Source: Semisulcospira habei (Eukaryota > Mollusca > Gastropoda > Semisulcospiridae). From it: 64,000 bases of DNA. Shown here piece by piece: positions 22,868 through 35,149 of the stretch (the stretch's first letter is position 1; each line of letters opens with the position of its first letter). The notes under the pieces are model-generated. The model saw nothing but the letters and a program-made list of their open reading frames with translations, was not told where the DNA came from and did not search any database. The stretch is from assembly GCA_036245525.1 (NCBI GenBank), contig BTPG01000003.1, positions 210,679,570 through 210,743,569 of the forward strand, in the 5' to 3' direction. The position numbers and the translations under genes are program-made.

Positions 22868-22985
22868 TGTGTAGGTCAGTGTTTAGTCTTCAACATAGGT
22901 GGTCATGTGGTCATCACTGGTGTGGATTCTGTGGTCCTGTCAGACAGTTCGACTCGTCTCGTGTCATGGACATTTTGGTGAGTTT
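22868..22985 (+). repeat. dispersed repeat R5, copy a
   Basis: The run 'aggtggtcatgtggtcatca' continuing 'ctggtgtgga' is shared with 54,190-54,225, with weaker similarity on both sides (gtgtca(t/g)ggacattt(t)...). It is non-coding. Confidence 0.6.
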
Positions 22986-23263
22986 GATTTTCTGTCTATT
23001 ATAATTAAGGGTTAATATCTCATCTTACTGCTCCTAACTGTTTGAACATGTCAATGGCACAAACTAAATTTTGTGGCGGAGAGAAAAGGCAGATTGTGTT
23101 GCAGTATTGTTGACGTCAAAAGATCGGATACTCTCAATTCAGAGCTAACAGCTAACGTCACAGGCATAGGATTATCGTTGCGTAGTTTGTCACAGGGTCG
23201 GATCTCGGGGGTGGGGTGTGGAGTGGGTGGGTGGGTGGGAGGGGGCAGGGTTTCCGCAGAGAA

Positions 23264-23400
23264 CCCATCTTGAAGTGAACTACAATGTATTGATCCATAA
23301 CAATCCTGAACAACAAAAAAACGTATATGAATCCTTTATAATTGTGGACATGACATGGATGATTTAACCCAGCACCACCCACGCCCCCTCCTCCTTTTGA
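23264..23400 (+). repeat. dispersed repeat R2, copy b
   Basis: Diverged copy of 12,320-12,430, including the trailing C-rich stretch. Confidence 0.6.
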
Positions 23401-23424
23401 TTTGATGTGCACTACACGAATGGC

Positions 23425-23610
23425 CCTTGGTATGGACTGAAATGGATTGGATTGGTTTGGAATGAATTGGAATAAATGGATGTATGCATAAATGAATGAA
23501 GAAATGGATGGATGGATCCATCCATCTGTCTATCCATCCATCCATCCATCCATCCATCCATCCATCCGTCCGTCCATCCATCCATCCATCCATCCATTCA
23601 TCCATCTTTC
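23425..23610. repeat. dispersed repeat R3, copy b, with (GGAT)n/(CATC)n
   Basis: Same order as at 13,941-14,115: a 'ggattggtttggaatg' block, then tetranucleotide repeats switching from ggat to catc at 23,515-23,520. It abuts the 3' end of LINE-C1, so part of the tetramer run may be that LINE's tail. Confidence 0.6.
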
Positions 23611-23619
23611 AATATATCT

Positions 23620-24839
23620 ATCTATATCCCGTAGCCTTGCAGACTGTTGGGGCAAGCAGCTCCCTCCATTCCTCTCTGTTCTCTGCCATTCTTAGCGTAC
23701 CGCCCAGCTTCAGTCCTGTCCACTCTGAGATATTGTCCTCCTATCTTTTCCTCTCTCTTCTTTACCTTCGTCCTCCTTGCACAGTGCCTTGCAGGGTTGT
23801 ATTGGCAAGCCCTGCTGAACACGTGACAAGCCCATACCACTTCAGTTTGCGGTTTTTTTTTCACAATGGCTAACAGGTCTTCATAGGGTCCGATGGCTTG
23901 CCTGTTTCTGCTGCCCACTTTCTCGTTCGTGATGTGATCTCTGAATGAAATGCCAAGCAGCCTTCGAAAACATCTCATTTCAGTGGCTTGTGTCCTCCTT
24001 TCAAGGTCAGCTGTGAGGGTCCATGACTCGCAGGCATACAAGAACACTGAGATAACTAAGGAGCGCATGCGTCTGGTCTTGGAGCAGAGTGTGATGTTTC
24101 TGTCCTTCCATGTGGTCTTTAATCTTGTCAATGCTGGTGTTGTCTGAGCAATCCTGAACGGTATTTCTGGATTTGATCCCTCATCTGTCAAAATGGCTCC
24201 TAAGTTTTTGAATTTATTAACTGTTTCCATTTTTTGGCTTCCAATCATGACGTCATTGCCAATGCCACTGGTGTTATTGGTCATCAGTTTGGTCCTCTCT
24301 GCACTGATTTCCAGTCCATACGCAATGGCTGTACTGTCCAGTTTTTCCAGCAGCTGAGCTAGCTCATTCTCTGTTCCTGCAAGGCCATCAATGGCTTTGG
24401 CAAAATGCAAGTTTGTGATTGTTCTGCCTCTAATACTGACATTTCCTTTATGACCTTTCAGAGCGTCTGTCATGATTATTTCCAGGAAGATTTTGAAAAG
24501 AGTAGGTGAGAGCAAGCAGCCATGTCTGACTTCAACTGTACTCCTAAACCAGTTTCCGATTATGCCGTTGATGCAGACTGCGCTAGTAGCCTTGTTGTAA
24601 AGGTTGGCTATGACTTTGATCACGTAGGTATTGATGTTGTATAGCTTCATGTGGACCAAAGGGCTGCATGCCACACCCTGTCAAATGCTTTCTTAAAATC
24701 CACAAAGACATGATATAGGTCTTGCTGGTGCTGGTGGTATCTCTCACATAGAACTCTCAGGTAGCAGATCTGCTCAGTTGCGCTGCGCCCTGGTCTGAAG
24801 CCTGTGCCTGTTCCTCAGCTATGATTTCCTCTCCCTGTG
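23620..24839 (-). mobile_element. LINE-C, copy 1 (truncated, inactive)
   Basis: 5'-truncated LINE whose upstream edge abuts the minisatellite at 24,840. Its coding edge (24,838-24,675) reads an RT segment with GRSTTEQI-like and DFKKAFDRVWH-like motifs in a different frame from the part below. The 3' end runs into tetranucleotide repeats. Confidence 0.75.
23622..24674 (-). pseudogene. LINE-C1 reverse transcriptase, catalytic site mutated
   Basis: 350-codon open stretch with the RT core: VRHGCLLSPTLF, then the position of the catalytic FADD reads HFAKAIDGLAG, so both Asp residues are gone. Downstream is the typical SAERTKLMTNNTSGI, NKFKNLGAILTDEGS, ACESWTLTADLERR and ITNEKVGSRNRQAIGPYEDLL. The last ~70 codons are off-frame relative to LINE-C2 and lack the basic GRQRTRWKDNI-type end. 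The upstream RT part lies in another frame. It is a dead copy. Confidence 0.8.
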
Positions 24840-25065
24840 GCGAACATAGCATACAGCTTAATCCAAATAGCTAACATAACATACAGCCTAAACCCAAATG
24901 ACTAACATAACCTACAGCCTAAACCAAAATAACCAACATTACATTCATCCTAAACCCAAATAACTGGCATAACATACATCCTAAACTTTAACAGCTAACA
25001 TAGCATACACCCTAAACCCAAATAACTAACATAACATACATCCTAAACCCAAATAGCTAACATAA
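24840..25065 (+). repeat. ~31-bp minisatellite, island 1
   Basis: Tandem units of about 31 bp of the form 'ctaacataacatacatcct' plus 'aaacccaaatag', with point variation. The same unit recurs at 44,452, 45,470, 49,668 and 53,231; the islands were one array before insertions split it. Confidence 0.85.
25062..25065 (+). other. TSD of the Gypsy-type element, left copy (ATAA)
   Basis: ATAA here and ATAA at 44,452-44,455. Removing the element and one ATAA restores a regular minisatellite unit across the junction, which independently supports this TSD. Confidence 0.75.
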
Positions 25066-26636
25066 TGTGAACTTGTGTGCACCCGGTGTTTGTGGGTAAA
25101 TTAGGTTGGGGAATATAAGAAGCCGAAGCAGAGGTCGCGTTGACGTACTTTATTTGTCGTTTATCAAATAGCAGAAAAACAGCACCTAGGACAAATACAA
25201 CAAAACATTATCAGAAATGGTACCGGAAAGTTGCATCATACAAATACTGTATTCACTAAATGAACCAACTTATTAATTTGAGTCATAACTAAGGCTGAAA
25301 CGTCCTGTTGGCAGTAAATTGTAATTAAAGCCAAAAGATCAATATAAGGCGTCACATAATCATCAAAGATACACATGATCAACCATACCACACATCATGA
25401 TATTAAATGGCAATGAAGCATGAAATCAGCATGCAAATCAGGGCATTTAAGACATCATGACCATAGAGCAAGCAAATCATACGAACGCTACCAGTAACCG
25501 AACATGTAGTGAAATGGGAAACGGCTACAACACAACATATAGCAGGTGCAACCATTTATCTCTATAAATATATAGTCTTTCAGTAAGTATATAAAGTAAC
25601 ATAAACACAACAGTCCTTTTGATCGCTTTTATAACAGTCACACCGCAAACACAATCATACGCATCCAGCGACACATAACAACAAACTAGGTAGCATGTAC
25701 TCGCATCACTTTCAACCAACCCACTTTGTACTTCTGGTTCCGCAGTCGTACACAGACTCTCACTCATCCATAAAATGGGTACACTAGGGACAGGGACACT
25801 TGTGCGCGCACAGTCATCCTACTTACTAGCATTCACACCACGTTCATACATAACATCCCTACTCAGACCTAGCTATATACACAGCACAACACATCACATA
25901 CATTCCTTGGGCACAATCAAGTGGGAAGAGATGTCACTGACACACTTAAATCAATAGTCACTCATTCAGTGTGTCAGTGTAACACAGAACAAAGGAGGAG
26001 ATAGGCAGAAAACTTAAGTGTAGGGTGTGGCTTACTTGCATGTGCAAAAGTAGTTACCTAAGTCTATGCAAAAAGCAACAATAATAGACCTAATGCAAAC
26101 AAGCATCAACATGCAAAGCAAAGCAACCTCAATAAACAAATCAAAAGAATACTTCAAACGATATATTATAAACAAACAGAAAGTTCAAGGCAGGGAGAGA
26201 GAAAGGAAAGAAAAGAATAATGTGTCGTACACAACTAGTGGCCACAGGAAATACTGTGTGTTGTTCCTGTGATTCCGGACCCAATGGCACCAGGCCATAG
26301 AATGCAGTATAACAGACCAACTCAGCATCATGATTATCAGACAGCGCAACAGGTTTAGATAGTGTGTCAATCTGCGATTCCGGACCCCATGGCACCAGGC
26401 CACAGGATGCAAAATCACAGACTAGCACAGATGTCACACGACCTAGCGCACTATAAGCTCATGTGTTGGTCTGCAATTCCAGACCCAACGACACCAGGCC
26501 GCAGGATACAAAATCACAGACTAACACTACACTGGAATTACTAAGTGACGCATAATGGCCAAACACTGTGTCAATCTGCAATCTCGGACCAAACGACACT
26601 AGGCCGCATGATGCAGAATCCCAGACCGACACAACA

Positions 26637-26640
<4 letters not shown>

Positions 26641-26730
<90 letters not shown>
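26641..26730. repeat. (GA)n microsatellite, left part
   Basis: About 90 bp of GA, continuing at 29,338-29,423 after LINE-D. The other LTR has one uninterrupted (GA)n at 38,485-38,592, so LINE-D landed inside this tract. Confidence 0.95.
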
Positions 26731-26734
<4 letters not shown>

Positions 26735-29331
26735 ACTGACTGACTGACTGAAACTTTATTTATCAAGGATTGAGATATTAGGCGCACAGGCCTTTCTTCC
26801 AATCTGTCCTTGCTACATTTACTGACATATAATAACAGGCAAAGCTACATTACACTCACAAACAACATCGAAATTAATGCGAATTACGACAACACTACAA
26901 ACTGCAACAATGAATTAACAAAACACACAGGTACCCATACGAAGATGTTTGCACGTGTCATAATATCCGTTTGCGGGAGCCCTCCCCAGACACTCCCACC
27001 CGGGGGGCACGCCACAAATATACTTTCACTCGAATGACATACTAAGGACATCGTTTGAATAAACTGTGCACCGGCACTGCATCCCCTGACCAGGTCTATA
27101 CGGGAAGCACCCCCACAAACGGCACGTGAACGCAAATGGTATAATAAGAATAATAGTTGCATAAAAATAAATAAAAATATATTATGTTTAGACAACACGA
27201 GATAATTAAATTTACGTTGCCTTGGATAAGTGCTTGTACAGTTTTGCTTTAAAAGCAGCTAGGGAATTAACTTGTTGTAGATGCAGAGGAATAGAATTCC
27301 ACAGGAAACCACCTGAGTATGACAAACTGGATTTATACAAATCAATGAGGGGCCGTTTTATGCTCAGGTTGCTCCGAGAGGTGCTGTATCTCTTCTCAGT
27401 AAGAGTAAAAAGTTCCGATAAGTAGCCGGGGGCCTTACCCTTAAGAGCTTTGTGCACTAGTACGCACTTGTTAAATAATAAGTGTTTGTCAAGAGGAAGG
27501 AGTCCAGCTGCCTCGAGCCTTGCCTCAGTGGGTAGAGATGAGCTAGGAATAATGAGTTTGGCTGCTCTTCTGTATAGCGAATTTATTTTCTTGAACTAAA
27601 CCTCGCTACAGCCATCCCAAACTGTTGAGGCATAATCAATGTGGGGCTTGATGTATCCATTGAAAAATCGTTTACACGTGTTCAGATTAATGACCGCTTT
27701 CAGTTTAGACAGTAAAAATAATCTCTTTGAAATTGTCTTTCCGATGTGTATGAGATGAGGCTGCCAACTAAGTTGGTTATCTACAACTACCCCTAGTAAA
27801 CGGTGCTGCTGTACTTGCTCTATAGGGACAGCTTCAAATGAGAGGTTTAGAGGCGCGGGTTGCAGCTGATGTTTCTGACGTGTTGTGACTAACATGCTTT
27901 TTGTTTTAGTTGGATTGACTATCATTCTATTTCTACTGCACCATTTAGAGACTTCTTGTAGGCTCTGCTGGAGGCTGTTGGTTATGTCAGCTACAGTTTT
28001 ACCGGATGCATGTAGCGTCGAATCGTAAGCAAACATGTCACACTCGGCACTAGCACCAGTGATGTGTAGTGGTAAATCATTAATAAAGATACAAAATAAC
28101 AATGGGCCCAGAACCGAACCCTGAGGAACACCAAGCTCTACCTTACCCTCTGTGGAATAGTTACCATTTACATAGACAGCTTGTGTTCTCGCAGAAAGAT
28201 AAGAGTTAAAGAATGAAAGGGCTGACGGGCTGTTGTTGTTGAAATAAACATTAAGTTTCCTCAGCAAGATTTCATGATTTATCAGATCGAACGCTTTTTT
28301 CAGGTCCAAGAATACCGTGCCAGTCATTTTGTTATTGTTGATGTTATCTAGCCATGAATCAACCATACGTACTAATGCTGAGTGGCATGAGTGTTTGGGT
28401 CTAAATCCGGACTGGAACTTATTTAACAAGGACCGTTCTTCGAGGTACTGGAGGAGATGCTTTTGAATATGCTTCTCAAGTGGCTTTGATAAAACAGACA
28501 GAAGAGAAATGGGACGAAGGTCATTTACATCAGTAGTATCTTTGGTCTTGGGTATAGGAACAACTTTTGCTTTTTTAAACGCCACAGGAAAAGTATTGTA
28601 CTGTATGCATAAGTTAAAAATGTAAGTGAGGGGTTCAACAATATAAGGCAGTGATATGTGGAGTATATAACCATTTATACAGTCCACACCAGCAGATGTC
28701 TTGTTCTTAAGGCACGTAATATAACGCCCGACTTCGTGAACAGCGATAAAGGGGATACCAAACGTATCATCGGACGATAATCGTTCCTGGCAAAACATGG
28801 ACAGTTGATCCGATATTACATAGGCTGACGGATCAGGGCTGTTGGAAGTAAGTAGCTGTTCTGGAGCTGAGAGAAAGCAATTGTTTATGCTTTCCGCAGA
28901 GAATTCGTGTGGAATGATATGAGTCTGCCTGCGCGTGTTGCTTGTTAGAGTATTCAAAGCAGTCCAAACAGAAGCAGGAGATTTTTCGTTCTCAATTGTC
29001 TTTTCAACAAATAACTTTTGAGCTTCTCGAACTAAGTACTTAACTTTGTTACGCAAACGTTTAAACTCAGCGAAGTTCTTTTCTCGTTTAGCGGTGTTTC
29101 GTGCCTCCATAGTTTGTTTGATTTCCTCCGTTATCCAGGAGGGAGGCTCGCGGCGTCAGACTCGCTTCCTTCTTAGCGGCGTGTGTTGATTCAGCACACC
29201 GAGGAACAGATCAAGCCATATAGTGAGCGCATTATCAGGGTCAGTGCAGTTATACACTTGATCAAATCCTGCATAGCTTAGATCATGTAAGAAAGCATTC
29301 GTATTGAGCTTTTTAAACGATCTGTACGATC

Positions 29332-29337
<6 letters not shown>
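26731..29337 (-). mobile_element. LINE-D (CR1/Jockey-like) inserted in (GA)n
   Basis: Present in this LTR and absent from the other, so it is younger than the Gypsy insertion. On the minus strand it ends with ataaataaagtttc then (AGTC)n. The 3' UTR (27,211-26,731) is non-coding. The 5' end is truncated: there is no endonuclease. A TSD cannot be defined because both flanks are GA repeats. Confidence 0.85.
27212..29335 (-). pseudogene. LINE-D reverse transcriptase, two stops
   Basis: A single reading frame runs from the truncated 5' end to a stop at 27,212, broken only by a TGA just upstream of 29,140 and a TAG at 27,594-27,596. Motifs in order: WITEEIKQTMEA and NKVKYLVREAQK linker, KNKTSAGVDCIN, PIPKTKD, LRPISLLSVLSKPLEK, FQSGFRPKHSCHSAL, VFLDLKKAFDLINHE, GVPQGSVLGPLLF, then the catalytic box as MFAYDSTLHA (the first Asp of FADD is Tyr), and the C-terminal KGKAPGYLSELF and YSGGFLWNSIPLHLQQ. 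The stops and the Asp-to-Tyr change make it dead. The two short open pieces at the 3' side belong to this one frame. Confidence 0.85.

Positions 29338-29423
<86 letters not shown>
29338..29423. repeat. (GA)n microsatellite, right part
   Basis: Continuation of the GA tract interrupted by LINE-D. Confidence 0.95.
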
Positions 29424-29430
<7 letters not shown>

Positions 29431-31244
29431 ATCTGCATCTTAAAACATGAACAATTATCGTGACATCAAGAGTGTGGATCCGGACCTTAAGAACTTTTTA
29501 CTAAAACAGGCTGCCGGTGCCTTTAATCCCCAGTCACATAATATACATATAAGGGGCGCCATGTGCGCATATGTCAAACTCTCTGATAACTACTATGCAC
29601 TTAATCCGTAGAGAAAAGGATTATTTCACGGAAGTGGGCAACAGACTGCCCAGAAAATCAGCGAGTGTTGCCACTTGTTGTAACAAAATAAAAGCCGTGG
29701 CTAGTTAGTTGAATGTATTTAACGTTAAAATCAAACACTGCCGATCATACACTAAATTTGAAAAGGTAGACATCGGTCGCGTTACTCTGCTCGACCCAAT
29801 GTAAACAAGCAGACGACAAATAGTGGGTCAAAGGTCAGACCAAGATGGCTGTCTATTTTAGCACCTCGTGACGTCACACGTGTTGCCTGAGAGTGGAATT
29901 CACGCGGAACTAAGCACGACAAGGTAAGAAAGGATAGCAGCGGCAAGAAAGCCCAATTAAACATGAAATAAAATGCATCAAGCTCACAATACAAATAATG
30001 TATCGAAATCATATCTCAAAACAAACATTCGATGGCAAATCAAACCAACAAATGAATGAAGTAAAACAACAAGCACTGCCAAAACATCTTCGATCAGTAC
30101 AAGTCTGTAGAACAATCAAGCGAGCATAACAATAGCTGTCCTGTTGTTTTGCCCTGGTACAGATCTAAATACCTCCTTCATAAACTCGGAGTGCCACAAA
30201 CAAAATTGGCACAGAGCAGTTGACCAGCCACAAGAGTCATAAATTCAGTGGATAATCTGGCACTGAAAATATGTTACTCTACAGCAAAGGAAACTAGCAC
30301 TTAGACATCAGGCGAAATGGGAACAAGGTTTTCCAAAACAAAGTAGGGAAGCAACTTGTTGCGATCGTATCAAAGAAGGGCCGCTAATGGCCGACTGTCA
30401 GACACAGGGCAAAACCGACAAGCTAGCTCGTAAACTCTTCATCAGTTCCAATAACCAGCCCGTCCATAGAATAACATCATTCATCAATGCACAATGTAAC
30501 AAGAATATAACTTATGGATATCCCAGTGGAGATACGGTTGAAGATAAGCTCAGTGATGGCTCAGAGTGGTAGTAGCTATACTGTCAGTTGGGCGACTCTT
30601 AGGACAAAGACTTCCCGCTCTGGCACTGACCGGCTTAAATACTCTGCGAGCGAACCGCAAAGAGAGCAACTCGGCACGGACCAAGAAACGGTTCCAGACA
30701 GACCGAAAAATGGGCAAATCTGTGCTTCTTAGGTACTACAAAAAGAGCCATAACTCAATAATTACTTATCACAAAGGCTTCGGGTTTGAAGCAAAAGACA
30801 GGCAATATGAATAGCTACTAGCTACCATAACTATATTTTAGAGGGAAGTCCCAGGAATTTATTATTAAATTTTAAAATGGGCTAAGAGAGCTCATTGAAA
30901 TTTGTAAAAGTAAGAAAATCGCTAATTGAACTATGGTGGTCATAAAATCACTAAACACAGAGCATTTGAGTAGAAGGGGAGTTGCATGAGGAAACTGATG
31001 TGAGTTACGGACTCTCGATCGGTAAAGCTGTTAAAAAGTTATAGAGGCTAGAACACGGACTCACTAACACAACTTTTAGAGTACTACAAAATGACTAGCT
31101 GACTGACTCTACTAGGCTGGGTTGTAGCCCCTGGCTAAGCGTGGGTAGCACAAAGGCTAAGAGACTTGGGTGGCCAGAGGGTGAAGGTATAAAAACAACA
31201 ACATCATAGCGTCTCAGCTGGAGGGACCGCATCAGCCGGTTACA

Positions 31245-31256
31245 TTTCCCCCCGCT
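31245..31256 (-). promoter_or_regulatory. polypurine tract (plus-strand primer site)
   Basis: Read on the minus strand the bases next to the 3' LTR are AGCGGGGGGAAA, all purine but one. This is where LTR retroelements prime second-strand DNA synthesis; its position directly against the LTR confirms the boundary. Confidence 0.8.
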
Positions 31257-31908
31257 AAAACCCTACCAGCGTCCTCGCTGGAACTAAATTTTAGTAACTA
31301 CTCAGGCCTCGAGCAAAACCACACTACTAACATGATCCAACATGTTACAACATCACCACCTAAAACCCTCTTGCTAACCTGTTCGGAAAGCATGGTCACA
31401 AAAGTGAAAAACATTCCAAGCACAGCTTGCGTAGCAAAATGACAAAACAGAAAAATGGTAGTTAAAACATCATCCCGAGTCAAAATGTACCCTGCTTAGG
31501 AATAAAATATAAAAGAACCCACTTTTATAGCTACTAGGCATGCAAAACACCAGAAACATTGCTTCGCAAAAGTCAGTCAAACTAACAGAACAGTGCGCTC
31601 ATGAAATTGTATTGTTCATGAGACTCAAAGCACAAACGTGCTAAAAAAAACACCTACAAACAATTCATTGCAACAGCAATCTCTAGTCATCCGACTCAAT
31701 ACACAAAAGGTCTCTGAGTGGACAGTTCATGGCGCAGTTTATGTTAAAACTATGACGCCGGTGTCACTCATTGCAAATTCTAAAGTCTTGGAAGCAACTA
31801 GAAAAACAAAGCTTCCACCCGATTACACATTGCCTTTAGTCTGGTCTGCAGTCTGGCAGAACGTCTAGTTGGAACCGATGATGTGCCGGTCTCGGGTTCC
31901 GTTGATGG

Positions 31909-32238
31909 TCAAGATCTTGCAGCCAGAGCCGCTGCAGGTGGTACTGCTGTCACAACCAGAGCCGGCGTGACAGGCACCTGGACCATGGAAATGCCAGGGG
32001 CATCATCAACTGCCTGAGGGACTGCAGCTTCTACTTCTGCCAGGATGGGGACTGCAATGGGATCCCGCATCTCTGGGACTGGAGCTGGAACAGGAACCAG
32101 GGCGACAGGGTTGGCACCATCAGTAGTTATTAGAAGAGGCAGAGCCCAGTCCTGTTCAGCCTCGTTCACCGGTGCTTGGACCGGTCTCTGAATTGGTGCT
32201 TCCGGCTGATCAGGTTCCTCGGCCGGTTGTTCAGCCAT
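31909..32238 (-). pseudogene. Pro/Ala/Val-rich tail at the end of pol
   Basis: About 110 codons with no known fold, rich in Ala, Pro, Val and Glu (PEEPD/VPVPAPV-like runs). It overlaps the integrase frame in another phase, and its first residues look like the continuation of the integrase C-terminus after a frameshift near 32,240-32,270. It is either the natural, unstructured pol C-terminus or a small separate frame. Not an envelope gene: no signal peptide or membrane segment is visible. Confidence 0.4.
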
Positions 32239-34577
32239 GTCGTCAAGAAGGTGGTCAGTCCGCAGTCAAGAGGTCTCACTCGGTAGGCCTGGCCTTCCGG
32301 GCTGATTCGCTCGGTGACCACATACACGCCCCGCTGCCATCTGTCCTGGAACTTGTTTAGTCCCCGAACACGGTTGGGCAGCAGGACGTAGTCACCGATC
32401 TGCAGATCGTGGTCAGTAGCTCTTTGGTCAGTCTGCACAGCTTGCTTGGCTGCGGCCTCAGTCAGGTGCTGGTGTGCCTTCTCGTGGGCACGGTGAAGGC
32501 GGTCGCGATGGCGACGAACCCATTCCTGAGGCCCAGCTGCAGCTGTTGTCGTAGGCAGACCAAGGAGATTGTCGACAGGCAGGCGAGGCTCTTGCCCAAA
32601 GAGCAAGAAGTAGGGTGTGAATCCGGTTGAGGCCTGCGGGGTGCAGTTGTACGCATGCACCAGCGCAGAGATGTGGCGCGGCCAATGCGCCTTCTCAACT
32701 GGATCCAACTTCCAAAGGAGATCATGCATTGAGCGGTTAAATCTCTCGCATTGTCCATTTCCTTCCGGGTGGTAGGGCGTCGTCCTGGACTTTTTAACGC
32801 CATATAGGTCGCACAGGAGGCTGATCAGATTAGATTCAAAGTTCCTGCCCTGGTCGCTATGGATCCGCTCGGGGACACCGTAGCGCTGGAACCATTCTCG
32901 AACATGTACGTCTGCTACTGTTACTGCCTCTTGGTTCCGTGTTGGAATCGCCTGCGTGAACTTGGAGAAGACATCTGTGACGACCAGTACGTCTCGCTTG
33001 CTACCATCGGAGGTCTCCAGCTGCGTGAAGTCCATTGCTTTGATCTCGAGGGGACGGGTTGCGAGCAGGTGTGCAGATGGCAGGGACAGATTTTGTGGAG
33101 TGTTGGTCCTGCAGCGTTCACACCGGCCGATATACCCCTTGATGTCTTCGTACATCCCAGGCCAGTAGACCCGTGTCCTTATCAGGTCGACGGTACGCTC
33201 ATGGCCCTGATGTCCCATGTTGTCGTGTAGGGCTACCAGGACATCAGGTCGCAGGCAACTTGGTAGGACCAGCTGCAGGCAGGCACCCCGTCGAGGGTCG
33301 GTGACACTCCGATGTAGAAGGCCATCCTTCATCTGCAGCCGCCGATGTTGGTGAAGGAGCGCACGAGCCGGTCTACCAGAAGATGAGGGCTTGCTCGGCC
33401 AAGCTGCCAGGAATGGACCAATGACTGCGTCTTCCTCCTGGTAGCGCCGCATTTGGGTGTTGCCAATCCGTGGAAAGACGTCAATATCAGTCTGGGTGTC
33501 TGAGGAAGGAACCCTGGAGTCAGGGTAAGGGGAGGAGTCAACTGTGTTGTCACAAGCAGAAATGTCAGCTGGTTCACCCACCGCCATGCGCTCACACATG
33601 GCTATCTCTGCTGGCACACTGGTCAGGACTGGAGGTGGCACTTCCATCTCCACTTCTTTTACAGGTAGGCGGGATAGCGAGTCCGCTCGATTCTCTCGTC
33701 CAGGCCGGTACTCAACACTAAAGTTGAACTGGGCCAACTGTGCTGCCCACCGCTGCTCCAGTGCACCAAGCTTTGCTGTCTTGAGGTGTACCAATGGGTT
33801 GTTGTCCGTGAGGACCTTGAATTCTGCCCCAAGCAAGTAGTGCCTGAACTTGTCGGTGATAGCCCATTTGATGGCAAGGAGCTCAAGCTTGGAACTCTGG
33901 CAGTGGTAACTCTTCTCAGTGGGACGCAGGCGACGGCTGGCGCATGCGATGACCCTCAGTTGTTTGCCTTGCTTCTGAGAGAGGATCGCACCCAAACCAT
34001 CATGGCTGGCATCGGTTTCCAAGATAAAAGGCTCATTGAAGTCCGCGTAGCCCAGGACAGGAGAAGATGTCAGAGCCTCTTTCAGTGCTTTGAAGGCGTG
34101 GTCGTGTGGTTGGCCCCAAAGTCGAGTGATGTTGCCCCCTTTCTTCTTGGATTTGCAGCTCTCAGTTACTAGGTCATGAAGAGGGCCAGCCAATTTCGCA
34201 AACCCTTGGATGAAGCGTCGGTAGTAGCTGGCAAAACCCAAAAAACTGCGCAGCTCCGTCGTGGTGGTTGGTGAAGGCCACTCCTGAACAACCTTGATCT
34301 TCTCGCTGTCGCAGGATACCCCGTTCGCAGATATGGTGTGTCCAAGGTATGTCACCTGCCTACGCAGAAATTGGCATTTATCTACCCGCAGCTTCAAACC
34401 AAGGTCAGACAGGCGCTTCAGGATTCTCTCAAGATGGGCCAGGTGCTCCTCAAATGTCTTCAAATATACCAGAAGATCGTCCAAGTAAACCAGTAGGAAC
34501 TGGAATAGCTCCTGACTCATCGCCGCTTGCATCAGGCGCTGGAAGGTTGCAGGCGCTGATGATAACCCGAACGGCAT
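32166..34577 (-). pseudogene. Gypsy-type pol: RT fingers-to-thumb end, RNase H, integrase
   Basis: About 800 codons open without a stop. In order: MPFGLSSAPATFQRLM, catalytic YLDDLLVY (34,476-34,487), the QVTYLGHTIS and FLGFASYYRRFI connection, RNase H with ETDASHDGLGA, KLELLAIKWA and TDNNPL, an integrase zinc finger of the H2C2 type (HDNMGHQGH... CERC, ~33,225-33,110), and an integrase core with MDFTQLE, HSDQGRNFE and NGQCERFNR supplying the D,D,E residues. A GPY/F-like C-terminal part follows (GDYVLLPNRV). The start is not genuine: it is entered by a frameshift from the upstream RT part near 34,58x, so the enzyme is split here. Confidence 0.9.
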
Positions 34578-35149
34578 CCTCGTGAGTGATCCATCGGAGT
34601 GATGAACGCTGTCTTGTGCTGATCTTCTGGGTGCATAGCTATTTGGTGGTATCCGCTGGCCAAGTCCAATGTGGAGAAGAACTGCGCACCGACAAGCGAG
34701 TCAAACGATTCCTGGATGCGAGGGAGTGGGTATGCATCGCCGACTGTCTTGGAATTCAGGCGGCGATAGTCCACACACAGTCGCAGGCTGCCATCCTTCT
34801 TCCTCACAAGTACCACAGGTGCAGCATACGGGCTCCTACTCTCCACCACAATACCGGATTTGATGAGTGACTTGAGGTGTTCCTGTACTTCTCGCAGCTG
34901 CGTTGGCGGGATGCTGCGGTAGGGCTGTGCGACGGGGATGTTGTCCATAGTCGGGATGCGGTGCTGCTCCAGGTCGGTGTATCCCAGGTCGTGTTCACCC
35001 TGGACGAAGACATGGGAATACTGCGATAGAAGCTGCTGGAGCTGAGCCCTCTGGAAATCATCTCCGCCACACTCGGGAAGGGAGTCACTGGAAGAAGGAG
35101 GGGGTGTAGGGGACGATGATGTAGAGACCTCTTCAATGGTGACAGCCAT
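34578..35149 (-). pseudogene. Gypsy-type pol: N-terminal RT segment
   Basis: Contains the RT entry: YRSIPPTQLREVQEHL, VLVRKKDGSLRLCVDYRRLN and FSTLDLASGYHQIAM (motif A Asp). The frame then loses register just before the MPFGLSSA block; comparing the two frames, a single-base deletion within the ~15 bases after the KTAFITP motif is enough to explain it. Upstream a second register change near 35,150 separates this from the protease part. Confidence 0.85.

Larger units (their letters stand above)
25066..31244 (-). repeat. 3' LTR of the Gypsy-type element (contains LINE-D)
   Basis: Starts tgtgaacttgtg and ends ccggttaca on the plus strand. It is ~3.5 kb once the LINE-D block (26,731-29,337) is excluded. 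On the minus strand an AATAAA (25,149-25,154) lies ~85 bp before the LTR end, suitable as the polyadenylation signal. It contains no gene of its own; the short frames found here are not conserved in both LTRs. Confidence 0.9.

Noticed and set aside
25775..25957. small conserved gene in the LTRs (also 37,620-37,802)
   Set aside because: The 60-codon frame is nearly identical in both LTRs because the LTRs are. There is no domain and it opposes element transcription. Other short frames shared between LTRs (26,066, 30,387) are rejected for the same reason.
31909..32238. envelope gene of an errantivirus-like element
   Set aside because: No signal peptide, membrane segment or cysteine pattern; the frame is Pro/Ala/Val-rich and overlaps the integrase end.
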